Notes: generated by a model not told the origin, from the letters alone. Shown: positions 36,410 to 45,380, counted from the first letter of the stretch. The stretch: DNA of 64,000 nt from CAZPQK01 sp964588695 (GCA_964588695.1 CAZPQK010000007.1:1-64000); one strand, 5' to 3'. Numbers and translations are program-made.

Positions 36410-37622
36410 CGAACCGATCGACGATCTTGGTTAACCTGGTAGCGGCATCATCAAGGCTCCAGCGCGGCGCACGGCGCCCGTACATGACCTCTTCCAGGCT
36501 CTGGTTAATCACATCCTCCATTTCGATCCACCCGGGATGCGCCGGGGCGGTGCGGCTGGTGAACGATTGCTCGACAAATGTGCGCACGCGCGCATCGCGC
36601 GAGAAAGTAGAATCCGACAGAGCCTCGACTGCGGCCGGAAACACGCTTCCCGCCGCCAGCGAAAGCGCCTTGGCTTGATCGTAGGATTGAAGGAATCGAG
36701 CAAACCTAACGGCCAACTCGGTGCGTGGAGAACGCGCAAACACCACCAGCATCTCGGCCCCGGCAAAACTCGCGTGAGTCCCTTTGTCGACACCGGGGCG
36801 TGGAACCAGCGCGACTCCATAGTCCAGATTGGGCGCCGATTCTGCGAGATTCTTTATGTTCCATGCGCCGGAGACCTGCATGCCTAACCGACCCGACTTA
36901 AACTCGTGATCAAGAACCTCTTGTTTTTCCTGCAGCGAGTGCTTACCCAGCGCAACGTAATATTCCAACGCTTCCACGACAGGTTCCTGATTGAACACGA
37001 CTTGTCCCTGGTCGTCGAGAATACGTCCGCCATTGCCCCACGCGAAGGCCATGAACTTTTTATACAGCACGTAGCTCTCGCCAAGGTTTTGACCAAATCC
37101 ATTAATATTGTCGGCCAAAGCGTCGATACGGGTGGCAGCATCGGTAAGCTCGGCCCACGTCGTCGGCGGCCGATCCGGATCCAGCCCCGCTTGTCGAAAG
37201 AGTTCGCGATTAAAGAAGAGCGCACGCGAACCCTGTACCCAAGGCAACCCATACACTCTCCCCTGCCACAAAGCGCTCTCCCACATGAGAAACTGATCGC
37301 GGTCGCTGTTATACACGTCGGTGAGATCACTCAGCACGCCGTCGTAGCTGAATCGCGGCAACCAAGTCGACCCCAGTTCACAAACGTCGGGCTGTGTCCC
37401 CGATGCCAACGCCGCCTGGATTTTTTCCAGCCCACTTTTCCAGGTGAGCTGTTCGACCTCAACGGTTACACCGGGGTTACTAGCTTCGAAGGCGTCGACC
37501 ATGGGCTGAATTGTTGCAACGTCCCAAAACTGCCAAAAGACCAAACGGTTGGGATCGTCCTGGCCGCCAGCACAGCCCGAAAGCATGACAACTACCAATA
37601 GCACGCCGACTAATCGCATCAT
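36396..37622 (-). CDS. ABC sugar transporter solute-binding lipoprotein
   Basis: 408 residues from ATG 37622; the open frame extends to 38087, antisense-like across murQ, and is rejected there. Lipoprotein signal V-V-V-M-L-S-G-C-A-G. The mature protein is a family-1 extracellular binding protein (F-W-Q-F-W start, G-V-T-V-E-V-E, A-L-A-S-G-T-Q-P-D-V, G-L-P-W-V-Q-G-S-R-A-L-F-F-N). It overlaps murQ by four bases. The genomic setting suggests a muropeptide or amino-sugar ligand such as anhydroMurNAc or GlcNAc-anhMurNAc; sequence alone does not tell the ligand. Confidence 0.9.
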   Translation of the reverse strand: MMRLVGVLLVVVMLSGCAGGQDDPNRLVFWQFWDVATIQPMVDAFEASNPGVTVEVEQLTWKSGLEKIQAALASGTQPDVCELGSTWLPRFSYDGVLSDLTDVYNSDRDQFLMWESALWQGRVYGLPWVQGSRALFFNRELFRQAGLDPDRPPTTWAELTDAATRIDALADNINGFGQNLGESYVLYKKFMAFAWGNGGRILDDQGQVVFNQEPVVEALEYYVALGKHSLQEKQEVLDHEFKSGRLGMQVSGAWNIKNLAESAPNLDYGVALVPRPGVDKGTHASFAGAEMLVVFARSPRTELAVRFARFLQSYDQAKALSLAAGSVFPAAVEALSDSTFSRDARVRTFVEQSFTSRTAPAHPGWIEMEDVINQSLEEVMYGRRAPRWSLDDAATRLTKIVDRFDGRQ

Positions 37623-38548
37623 CCCTCGCGTTCTCCCTCGCGTTCTCCAAGCGCTCGGGCCAGAAAGCCACCCGCTCGAGCCAGCCGTTCGTCGGCGGCA
37701 TCGCGATCCACACCCAGCCGCGCCATGACCACGGCACGTTTCACATCGCGGTCGGCCTGCTGGTAAATCGCCGACGCTTCGTCGTATTCGACGCCGGCGA
37801 GCGCCATGATGATTCCCTTCCCGCGTTCGATCAACTTGGCGCTGTTCGGACGAAGGTCCACCATCAGGTTCTCGTAGACTTTGCCAAGCCGCACCATGCT
37901 TCCTGTCGAAATCATGTTGAGTACCATTTTTTGTGCGGTTCCCGCTTTCAACCGTGTCGACCCGGTAATGGCTTCGGGGCCGGTTTCCACAGTAACGGTT
38001 ACATCGACATCGGGCCCGGTGCCCGCATTGCACGTCACAAACGCTGTTGACGCCCCCCGCGTCCGTGCGCACGCAAGCGCGGACCACACGTAGGGTGTGC
38101 GACGACTAGCCGCAATGCCGACGACCGTGTCGTGTTCGGTCACACCGACGGCGTCAACGTCCTGCTCGGCGGCGGCGCGGTCGTCTTCGATTCCCTCTTT
38201 GGAAAGAAACACCGTGTCACGCCCACCTGCGATCACACCTACAACCTGGCCAGGGTCGGCACCGAACGTGGGCGGGCACTCGGAAGCATCCAGAATTCCC
38301 AGCCGGCCGCTGGTTCCCGCGCCAACGTAAATCAGGCGACCGTCGTTCTGGAATGAGGCCACCACCAGGTCAATGACCTGTGCGATCTGCGGGATGGCGC
38401 CGCTCACCGCGTCGGCCACGGTTCGATCCTCGGCATTCATGAGCCGGCAAATCTCCTCGCTGGACGCAAGATCGATCGCGCGGGTGCGCTGGTTGCGTCG
38501 CTCGGTCGCAAGGCTTTGCAGCAGCTTATACAGGTCGTTTTCGGGCAA
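37619..38548 (-). CDS. murQ: N-acetylmuramic acid 6-phosphate etherase
   Basis: 309 residues. Splits MurNAc-6P into GlcNAc-6P and D-lactate. SIS fold with the MurQ signature Y-V-G-A-G-T-S-G-R-L-G-I-L-D-A-S-E-C-P-P-T-F, then G-I-A-A-S-R-R-T-P-Y-V and S-T-R-L-K-A-G-T-A-Q-K-M-V-L-N-M. The start is TTG at 38548. The only Shine-Dalgarno-like GGGAG is 13 bases upstream, inside a strong hairpin. First gene of the seven-gene operon. Confidence 0.94.
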   Translation of the reverse strand: MPENDLYKLLQSLATERRNQRTRAIDLASSEEICRLMNAEDRTVADAVSGAIPQIAQVIDLVVASFQNDGRLIYVGAGTSGRLGILDASECPPTFGADPGQVVGVIAGGRDTVFLSKEGIEDDRAAAEQDVDAVGVTEHDTVVGIAASRRTPYVWSALACARTRGASTAFVTCNAGTGPDVDVTVTVETGPEAITGSTRLKAGTAQKMVLNMISTGSMVRLGKVYENLMVDLRPNSAKLIERGKGIIMALAGVEYDEASAIYQQADRDVKRAVVMARLGVDRDAADERLARAGGFLARALGEREGEREG

Positions 38549-38549
38549 G

Positions 38550-38597
38550 AAAAAGGGGCTCCCTGGTTTAGACGGGCTGAGTCTACCAGAGGCCCCT
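38550..38597 (-). promoter_or_regulatory. Terminator-like hairpin covering the murQ ribosome site
   Basis: On the minus strand GGGGCCTCTGG (38586-38596) pairs with CCAGGGAGCCCC (38555-38566, one bulged A, one G-T), with an inner TAGAC/GTCTA stem, and is followed by five T at 38550-38554. The U run ends one base before the murQ TTG. It can be the terminator of the C25 peptidase gene, 82 bases downstream of that gene's stop, and/or an attenuator controlling murQ, because the GGGAG lies in the 3' arm. Confidence 0.6.
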
Positions 38598-38678
38598 GAA
38601 TCCCTAAAGCGCGTATTTTGGTACTGTTAGCCGGGCTCGCCCCCAGGCGCGGACCAGCACCGCCCGCCAGGTGCGCGC

Positions 38679-41600
38679 TTACTGCAACTTGGCCAGTTTT
38701 CCTTCGATAACACCGCCGCGTCCCCGTTGTTCCACCCGAATGACGTACAGATAAACGCCGTTGGCGATGGTGTCCCCGGCCTGATCCCGTCCATCCCAGT
38801 ACACGGCGCTCTGGCCGGGTTGACGCGCGTCGGGCGGAATTGGAATTCGGCGCACGCGCTTGCCACTGGTTGTAAAAATCTCGATATAACCTTCGTCGAT
38901 CTCTACGTCGTTGGAAAAAACAAACTGAGTGTCATTGGTAAATGGATTCGGGTAGTTCAGCACATGCGTCAGTCCCAGGTCGGAAGACACCACTACCGTG
39001 AACGCAACTTCGATTCCACCGGCATCGATAACAATCTGGTGAGTTCCCGGGGACAGCGTCCGCGAAAACGCCACCTGCCAACCGGTCGAATCGCCGGGCG
39101 TAATCGTGTTCAAGACCGCGTCGTTTACCGGGTTGTCGTCCAGACTTATCGTGATGTCCTGCGCTTGCACCACCACCGGAAAGTTAACCTGGACGACATA
39201 GTCACCCTTGGCAGGCACGGTCTCCCCGTCGGCGACCGGCCGACCGTTAACCGTAACGTTTATCTCGGAAGCCACACGGAAGGTAAACTCGCCCGCCAAC
39301 TGCGGTTGGCCGGTCGTGTCCGGCGCCTGTAAGGCGCGCAGCACGATGTCATAGGTCGACGGCAGTAACGTATGCACAAAATCCACCTGGTAGCTGCGCG
39401 ACCGCGGGAGACCGGTGTCGACCAGTGGCGTTTCGGTAAGGGTAGCGGTAGCATCCTGACCGTTGATGGTTAGTTCTATCGCATCGATCCGGTTTTCGTC
39501 GGACACAACTGCAGAAACACTAACCCGTCCATCGGTATCGGCCTTCACAAAGTCACCCGATTGAACAGACTGACCATTGACACTTGCGGTTATGTTCGGG
39601 GGACCGGCGTCGATGTTAAGCAACGGGTCGCCCAGCAGGTGGTAGCGCTCCATCGCTTCGATGGCGCGGATACTTAGCGTCGCGAACTCGGTTTCCACCA
39701 GAAACATCAACTGCCCGAAGACCCATTTCCCTTGAGTCACGTCTACGTTGCTTTCGTAGCCCGTTCCGTAGAACCAGGTGTTGGCCAGAAGCTCCATAAA
39801 GTCGTTGGTTTCGCCCAGGTACTCGAAGCCAGAACTGCCGTAAGTGGATACCGCGCCGCGGTTGTTGCTTTGAAACAAGAACTGTTCGGCAAAGCACTCG
39901 CCGTTGGGCGCCGACAACGATTGTCGGGAAAGCTCCCGGTGGATACCGTAGTCACTAAAGTGACAACCAAAACCCATGGCGATCCAAGGTTTGTCGCGGT
40001 TGTTGACCCGCAAGTGGTCCCGACCGGGGGTGGTACCACCAACCGTACTCATGAGGGTAAGCAACTGCTCATGGCAAATCTGATCGCGCGCCATATGCGA
40101 GTGAACCATCATCAGTGTTGCGCCCTGATCGAGTTCACTCATTAGCAACGGGTTTATGTTATCGCGAACGTGCACGATGGTCCGAAACAGCCCGTCTTGT
40201 TCGGGCGGGGTCGGATGAAAAGGGTCGGTGTACTGAGTCAGATAGAATCGACGTACCTGGTTGCCGACCGGCAAAGTGTTTTCGATGATTTGGGCGACAT
40301 CTTCGGTGCCGGCTTGGAACGCGGTTTCAAACGAAAGATACTGAAGCGCAAAGCCGCCTTCGAAGTTACTGCCGCCACCCGACCCCCACGCGTCATCGGA
40401 CACCAAAATCATGCGCCGCCGCCAAAAGTCGGACGCTGTGGGTTGCTCGTACTTGAAAATTTTAGCCAACACATTGGCCAACTCAATTTCGTTCCCCACC
40501 GGGATTCGTCCGATCGCCAGATCGGGAAGGCGGTCGGCGCTCCCGCCGCCCGGCGGCGGCAACTGTACGAAACCGCGATCCAGGGTTACAACTTCGTCGA
40601 CGTTAAACCCACCGGCCACAAACTCCGCGCGCTGATGACTTGGTACGTAGCTCACGTCGGAGTCGGCGTGCACACGCTTTTCGTCCTCGCTGTTTTCGCC
40701 GACGATCGTGACGTAACCAGCACCGCCATTCTCAAAAAAGTGGCGAACGAATCGGTCGACGGCACGCGCACCGTATACGCCGCCGTTAAACTCGTCGGCG
40801 ATGTCTTCCATTCCCGCCATTAAAACTCGATACCCTTGCGCCTGCCGAAAGGTCACCCAATCCTGCATCTGCGACACAAAGCGATTGCCTGCCACTACCA
40901 GTACGTCGACGCCGGCCTCTGCCGGGCTACCGATAATCGCCGACGGGGTGTCGTCGACCATATCGCTGACGCTGATCAGGGGAATCGCCGAGCGTCTTGT
41001 CGCAACGTAGTCGCGGCGTCCGGAAAAGTTTTCTTGGAATGACACGGCGAACGCACCGCCCGACGCCGGAGCGTAGTGACCTGCGCCGAGTACGCAAAAC
41101 TCGGGCGCACCGGGGTCGGTAACGTCAAACAACCAGGCGTCGCCAGCGCTGAAACCGGTCACGGTGACCGTCGACGTGCCCGATTTGCTACCAGAGTTAA
41201 AGTACAGCGCGTTGCCCCGCGCACGGTACAAAGCGTCGTACGACACATCGAGGTAGTTAAAAACCACATCCAACAGGTTTCGCGACGCTCCGGACGGCAC
41301 CGAAAACCGGATATTATTGGTTCCCGGTACCAGATTCGCTGCAGGTACCTGATTGGTATATTGAACGTTACTCTTGTTGGTTACGGTTTGAGTGGTGGTG
41401 AGATTGAGTGTTCCCAACACATTCACAATGTCGATCCGCAACGGACGCGACGTGTTGTCGGTAAACCGTCCCCACAAATCAGCCGTCAGCGAAAGGTTGC
41501 TTCCCGGCGCCAGGGAGTACAACTGGAACGGAAAGTTTACCGGGTTGGCCGCTGTCTCAGTTCCAAAATTGTAGGTGTAGTAGTCATCCGTGGTGTTCTC

Positions 41601-42866
41601 CGGGGTTCTTTCGCGGAACCAGAGATCCTGCTCGAAGTGATGGTCTGCCGGAAACGTTGCGGTTGCGGTATCGGCCGCTATCGACGCCGCCGCCGGCGAA
41701 TGCGCGGTCATTTGCGTGCCGGTGGTTGCTGCTAGCCAATAAATGTTGTTGTCGGTGTATTTGTGTAGAGGGTCGCCCTGGCTCGGCTGATCGCGCAGTT
41801 GTAACCCGTAAAACACGACTTCATCGTCGCCGTCAAAAATCCCGGCCACTCCGCCGGCTACTTCATTAACGTAAAACGGAACATCAACAATACCGCTCGT
41901 GAACGTCGCGTCGTCGTAGGTGCGCTGGTAAAGGTGCAGCGAAGCAACCGGCGTTCCGCTCGGCAGTCCGCGCGAAACCGCGTCGCTTGCCCGTACCCGA
42001 TACATGCTGGTCGCCCGCACCTTCAGTTTAACCGCCGGTGCGGTTTGCACCCGGGCTGCACTTGCCGAGGTCGTCGTTCGCCTTTGGGCGGCAGGAGCCG
42101 CCAACCCCGGTGCCTGGGTTCCGTTAACAAACAAACGAGAGTAGAGGTCGTCCCAGGAATCGTACACAGGACGGCCGGTGGGAACCGAAGTCGAACCGGT
42201 AACGCTGACCGATACCTCCACCTCCCGGAGTGCTTCTAGTCGTTGCGTGTTGGGATTGTACTGCGCGGCAGCAACCCGTACCGGAACCACACGGTTTCGT
42301 CGGATCCAACCAATATCTCCAAGTAACACCACAGGGTTGCTGGGGATCTGACGATAGGTTTGAGCGTCGAAAGAATACGTCTGAGTCGGCACTACGCCAA
42401 AGTCATCGTCGGGTCTGGCGCCTTCGATGGGTATTGGTTCGACCAGTCCGGAGGTCATTGCCTCACTGGTAATTACGCGATGGCTGACAGTCACATCGCC
42501 GGTGGGTGGAATAGCCACCAGTACTGTCTTAAAGGGAATGGCTGGCTCACCGGGCTGCCCAATCGCAACATACCCGGGAGACTTGAGCCGAACAGCTCCG
42601 TCAACATGACGCGAGGTTTCGACCGTCAGTTCGGGTGCGGTAAGCGAAAACACGGTCCGGGTCGCCGACACACCGGTGGTGACAACCCGCGGGCCTTTGG
42701 CGATTCCAGTCGCATCCGCGCGAAGCGGCTCGACGCGGGACGCTACGCTCAGAGCCGCCGCCAGGGCAACTGTCATGGTCATGTTTAATCTTATGCGGCC
42801 GAGATTAGTGGGGATAAACTGCGACCTTTTCGCGACGCCAGAAGGACGCGTTCGCAAATGCATCAT
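38679..42866 (-). CDS. Gingipain-type C25 peptidase with FlgD-like C-terminal tail
   Basis: 1395 residues. Signal region (hydrophobic stretch about 30-43 after a long basic n-region); C25 propeptide-like beta domain (about 60-230); then the C25 peptidase domain. That domain starts at V-L-V-V-A-G-N-R-F and holds V-H-S-H-M-A (candidate catalytic His) and M-G-F-G-C-H-F-S-D-Y-G (candidate catalytic Cys), then S-T-Y-G-S-S-G-F-E-Y and H-L-L-G-D-P. Ig-like modules follow, ending in a FlgD-Ig domain (Y-P-N-P-F-T-N-D, S-G-K-R-V-R-R, W-D-G-R-D, N-G-V-Y-L-Y), the type IX-like cargo tail of the FCB group. No T9SS machinery gene is in the window. ATG 42866 is chosen; M29 is a later alternative. Confidence 0.88.
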   Translation of the reverse strand: MMHLRTRPSGVAKRSQFIPTNLGRIRLNMTMTVALAAALSVASRVEPLRADATGIAKGPRVVTTGVSATRTVFSLTAPELTVETSRHVDGAVRLKSPGYVAIGQPGEPAIPFKTVLVAIPPTGDVTVSHRVITSEAMTSGLVEPIPIEGARPDDDFGVVPTQTYSFDAQTYRQIPSNPVVLLGDIGWIRRNRVVPVRVAAAQYNPNTQRLEALREVEVSVSVTGSTSVPTGRPVYDSWDDLYSRLFVNGTQAPGLAAPAAQRRTTTSASAARVQTAPAVKLKVRATSMYRVRASDAVSRGLPSGTPVASLHLYQRTYDDATFTSGIVDVPFYVNEVAGGVAGIFDGDDEVVFYGLQLRDQPSQGDPLHKYTDNNIYWLAATTGTQMTAHSPAAASIAADTATATFPADHHFEQDLWFRERTPENTTDDYYTYNFGTETAANPVNFPFQLYSLAPGSNLSLTADLWGRFTDNTSRPLRIDIVNVLGTLNLTTTQTVTNKSNVQYTNQVPAANLVPGTNNIRFSVPSGASRNLLDVVFNYLDVSYDALYRARGNALYFNSGSKSGTSTVTVTGFSAGDAWLFDVTDPGAPEFCVLGAGHYAPASGGAFAVSFQENFSGRRDYVATRRSAIPLISVSDMVDDTPSAIIGSPAEAGVDVLVVAGNRFVSQMQDWVTFRQAQGYRVLMAGMEDIADEFNGGVYGARAVDRFVRHFFENGGAGYVTIVGENSEDEKRVHADSDVSYVPSHQRAEFVAGGFNVDEVVTLDRGFVQLPPPGGGSADRLPDLAIGRIPVGNEIELANVLAKIFKYEQPTASDFWRRRMILVSDDAWGSGGGSNFEGGFALQYLSFETAFQAGTEDVAQIIENTLPVGNQVRRFYLTQYTDPFHPTPPEQDGLFRTIVHVRDNINPLLMSELDQGATLMMVHSHMARDQICHEQLLTLMSTVGGTTPGRDHLRVNNRDKPWIAMGFGCHFSDYGIHRELSRQSLSAPNGECFAEQFLFQSNNRGAVSTYGSSGFEYLGETNDFMELLANTWFYGTGYESNVDVTQGKWVFGQLMFLVETEFATLSIRAIEAMERYHLLGDPLLNIDAGPPNITASVNGQSVQSGDFVKADTDGRVSVSAVVSDENRIDAIELTINGQDATATLTETPLVDTGLPRSRSYQVDFVHTLLPSTYDIVLRALQAPDTTGQPQLAGEFTFRVASEINVTVNGRPVADGETVPAKGDYVVQVNFPVVVQAQDITISLDDNPVNDAVLNTITPGDSTGWQVAFSRTLSPGTHQIVIDAGGIEVAFTVVVSSDLGLTHVLNYPNPFTNDTQFVFSNDVEIDEGYIEIFTTSGKRVRRIPIPPDARQPGQSAVYWDGRDQAGDTIANGVYLYVIRVEQRGRGGVIEGKLAKLQ

Positions 42867-43003
42867 ATAAGAGGTCTCTTTCCTAGGGGATCGTCAGCAA
42901 GGGTAGCCAAGCAGCCGGTAGATATCGCAGTAATAAAAGGTTACGCGAGTTTTGGGGTCCTGTCAAGCCGGCCGCCGCGCGCCGGTTGAGGCGACAGATT
43001 TCG

Positions 43004-43042
43004 ATAAAAGAAAACGGTCCCCGTCGTAACGACAGGGACCGT
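43004..43042 (-). terminator. Rho-independent terminator of the first WGK-tail gene
   Basis: A 13-bp stem: ACGGTCCCCGTCG (43014-43026) with CGACAGGGACCGT (43030-43042), one G-T pair and a 3-base loop. The minus strand continues TTTCTTTTAT. It starts 22 bases after the stop at 43065. Confidence 0.9.
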
Positions 43043-43064
43043 CTCAAAGAACTATCAGGAACCC

Positions 43065-43628
43065 TTACTTGTACAGGTCCTTGATCTTACCCCAGGTCGC
43101 TTCACGCGTCGGGATGTTACACGAACAGTCGACGCCGTCGCCGTCGATGAGGAACACACCATCAGCCATTCCGCTGGGAACCAGCGTAGAGGCGCAGTCC
43201 ACGAACTCGATCTGGCCGGAAGCCACGCTCGGATCGGGAACGACGCGGAGGGTACCGCATGCATAATCGCCGATCAGCAGGTTCAGCTGGCCCAGGTAGA
43301 TATCTTCGCCCGGGAACGCCGGCAGACAGCTACCGTAGGAAATCGCGACACCGTTGAGCGGGTCACCGATAACCAGCGCGAACGGCGAGTTAAAACCCAG
43401 CGGCGAGACGCCCGCAGCGTCGCCTTCGGTATCCAACTTAAACTGAGTCGCGGAGACCGCAACAGCGTTGGTGTTAAAGAGGTAGACGGAAAGCAACGGG
43501 CCGGTGCCAACAGCCATACAATCGGTCTTGTTGGTCTGGTCCGCGAACATGTTGATGTTACCGACCTGTGCCGATACGACACTTGCGGTAGCCATCAACG
43601 CGATAGCAATCGTTAGAAGACGCTTCAT
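43065..43628 (-). CDS. Exported WGK-tail paralogue A (unknown function)
   Basis: 187 residues. Signal peptide M-K-R-L-L-T-I ending V-V-S-A-Q. The mature part is acidic and cysteine-containing with the family block F-A-L-V-I-G-D-P-L-N-G-V-A-I-S-Y-G-S-C, then V-V-P-D-P-S-V-A-S-G-Q-I-E-F-V-D-C. It ends in the shared tail A-T-W-G-K-I-K-D-L-Y-K. The lysine/tyrosine-rich end after an acidic body suggests a sorting, binding or assembly signal. AAGGAG before ATG. It has its own strong promoter (43762-43790) and terminator, consistent with independent and possibly high expression. No function known. Confidence 0.8.
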   Translation of the reverse strand: MKRLLTIAIALMATASVVSAQVGNINMFADQTNKTDCMAVGTGPLLSVYLFNTNAVAVSATQFKLDTEGDAAGVSPLGFNSPFALVIGDPLNGVAISYGSCLPAFPGEDIYLGQLNLLIGDYACGTLRVVPDPSVASGQIEFVDCASTLVPSGMADGVFLIDGDGVDCSCNIPTREATWGKIKDLYK

Positions 43629-44025
43629 CTCAACTCCTTAGTCAGGGGAAGTTGCGTGGGGTACTTCAAAAAGTTAATGGACGGTTCTGAGCCGTTAAAT
43701 CCTTCAATGCAAAGCTATTAGCAGCGATGTTCATCTAGCCCGGCTGCAAGAGATCGGTATATATATCCCCCGATACTCTAATGGTGTCAAGCCCTTTCCG
43801 TTCAGCGACTTAAAGACCGCGCCACCGTGTGGCCGATTCTGCCCGCCCTTGATGTCGAATCAGGTAGAAAATGACCAGAAAGTAGCCAATCACTCCGTCC
43901 ACCGAGGATCGTGCAATTTAAAGACCGTTGTCAGGGAAAAACGGGTTCGGCCGCTATTTGATCCGCCGCTTGTCAGGGAGCACGGCACATGCCGATGGGG
44001 GGCCTCCCTGCCAGTCGTCAGTCGC
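43629..44025 (-). other. Intergenic region between WGK-tail genes A and B
   Basis: 397 bases. The part nearest gene A (43629-43790) is its leader and promoter. The rest (43791-44025) shows only scattered short frames. An inverted repeat CAGGGAG (43974-43980) / CTCCCTG (44006-44012) lies downstream of gene B without a T run, so it is at best a weak Rho-independent terminator. Confidence 0.5.
43762..43790 (-). promoter_or_regulatory. Sigma70-type promoter for WGK-tail gene A
   Basis: On the minus strand TTGACA (43785-43790), 17-base spacer, GATATA (43762-43767) within the run GATATATATA. The leader to the ATG at 43628 would be about 130 bases. Confidence 0.6.
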
Positions 44026-44601
44026 CTAGCCTTCGTAGAGCGCCTTGAGGCGGCCCCAGCTGGTTTCCGCGGCCGGGACGATGCTTGAGCAGCCACACCC
44101 GGCGTCGGGGTTCCAATACGCCGTGCGGTCACCAGCCATCGCGGTTTGAGCACCGCAGTCGACGATCTCCACTGCGGTAGTGCCGCTTCCGGGATCGGCC
44201 TCCACAACGAACGTGGAACACGCAGGCGTATCTCCGGAGCAGAAATAGTCCAGGGTAAGCACCAGGAAAGTCCCGGTGCTACAGCCTGCGTAGGTCGCTG
44301 TCATGCCCGAAAATGGCCCACCACCCGAAATCGAGACGTTCGCAGCCGGTACATATCCAATGTAGGCGCAGTTTCCGTTGTCGACAACCCGGAAGCGTGC
44401 GGAAGTGGCGCCAACTGTATTAAAATGGACCACATACAGCGATGTAAAACCTTGATTAAGGTCATCCAGCTGACAATCGCTAAAGGACGGATCCTCCACC
44501 ACCGCGACGAATCCCATCTGGGCGTGGAGCACCGCGGGTACTCCAAAGCCCGCCATTACGACGGTGGCCACCAGGATTGCTGGAAAGCGTAAACCCTTCA
44601 T
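44026..44601 (-). CDS. Exported WGK-tail paralogue B (unknown function)
   Basis: 191 residues from ATG 44601; the open frame runs to 44817 but covers the upstream gene's tail. Signal peptide ends V-L-H-A-Q. It begins mature with M-G-F-V-A-V-V-E-D-P-S-F-S-D-C and has V-G-A-T-S-A-R-F-R-V, T-Y-A-G-C, V-E-I-V-D-C-G and a Cys-rich C-G-C-S-S stretch. The tail is T-S-W-G-R-L-K-A-L-Y-E-G. It is the most diverged of the five, with R for the first K. It follows paralogue C by 43 bases and has no clear Shine-Dalgarno, so it is probably on the same transcript. Confidence 0.75.
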   Translation of the reverse strand: MKGLRFPAILVATVVMAGFGVPAVLHAQMGFVAVVEDPSFSDCQLDDLNQGFTSLYVVHFNTVGATSARFRVVDNGNCAYIGYVPAANVSISGGGPFSGMTATYAGCSTGTFLVLTLDYFCSGDTPACSTFVVEADPGSGTTAVEIVDCGAQTAMAGDRTAYWNPDAGCGCSSIVPAAETSWGRLKALYEG

Positions 44602-44644
44602 GGCTAACGATTGGCACGGCGCCAGGGTAGCTGTCCAGTCAAAC

Positions 44645-45229
44645 CTACTGATACAGAGACTTAACTTTGCCCCACGTTGCTTCCGCGACCGGAATCGGCT
44701 GGCAGTCCAACTCCAACAGGTCGTCGCGAGCCGGGCCACACGCTTCACACGCCGGGGTTGGATTGATGTAGTGCGTTGTCCCGTTGCCGCACAGAAGGTT
44801 CGAGCCGCAGTCGACAACTTCGATCCCGCCCGAGGCGGCCGTCGGATCGGGCACTATCGAGACCGGCGTACACGGTGCCGGTTGCGATGCCGCTAACCCG
44901 TTAACAACACCAAGGTAGATCGGGCCACGCCAACAACTACCGTAGGAGATGGCCACGCCGGATAGTGGGTCACCAGTAACCAACGCGAACGGGCTGATGA
45001 ATCCAAACGACGTGTACGCGATTCCGAGCTCGAGTTTGAAGCGTGACGCCGTGGCCCCGGGGGTTAGGTCGTGAAAAAGATACATCTGCATCAACCCGCC
45101 ATTGGTCACACCATTGAACTCGCAGTTAGTTCCGCCAACGTCACTATAAGCGGTCAAGAAACCCGACTGGGAGTGAGCGACGTCGGTTGTCGCGACGATA
45201 ACCGCGATGACAATCAGGAATGTTTTCAT
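44645..45229 (-). CDS. Exported WGK-tail paralogue C (unknown function)
   Basis: 194 residues from ATG 45229, which begins a clean signal peptide (M-K-T-F-L-I-V-I ending A-H-S-Q); the open frame extends to 45310. Mature start S-G-F-L-T-A-Y-S-D-V-G-G-T-N-C-E-F-N-G-V. Family block F-A-L-V-T-G-D-P-L-S-G-V-A-I-S-Y-G-S-C, then V-P-D-P-T-A-A-S-G-G-I-E-V-V-D-C-G. An extra C-E-A-C-G insertion precedes the tail A-T-W-G-K-V-K-S-L-Y-Q. Very similar to paralogue D, even at the DNA level. Confidence 0.8.
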   Translation of the reverse strand: MKTFLIVIAVIVATTDVAHSQSGFLTAYSDVGGTNCEFNGVTNGGLMQMYLFHDLTPGATASRFKLELGIAYTSFGFISPFALVTGDPLSGVAISYGSCWRGPIYLGVVNGLAASQPAPCTPVSIVPDPTAASGGIEVVDCGSNLLCGNGTTHYINPTPACEACGPARDDLLELDCQPIPVAEATWGKVKSLYQ

Positions 45230-45307
45230 TTGCTTGTCCCCTTTCTTAGCGCCCCGTCGAGCGAACCGATATGCCCAAGGCTTCCCTTTCTGGACATTGT
45301 CCAGAGC

Positions 45308-45350
45308 CACAAAAGAAAAGTACCCGATGCCACAGGGGCACCGGGTACTT
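45308..45350 (-). terminator. Rho-independent terminator of WGK-tail gene D
   Basis: A 14-bp stem, AAGTACCCGATGCC (45318-45331) with GGCACCGGGTACTT (45337-45350), one G-T pair and a 5-base loop. The minus strand then reads TTTCTTTTGT, the same tail type as the terminator of gene A. Confidence 0.9.
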
Positions 45351-45380
45351 CGCTTTCAGACTATGTAGCTAACTAGTAGA

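Noticed and set aside
37623..38087. Upstream extension of the binding-protein frame
   Set aside because: It runs across murQ on the same strand in another frame; the lipoprotein signal at 37622 is the natural start.
30485..38548. Sporulation locus because of SpoIID
   Set aside because: No other sporulation gene is present; the neighbours are all muropeptide recycling genes, and SpoIID/LytB domains are common outside spore formers.
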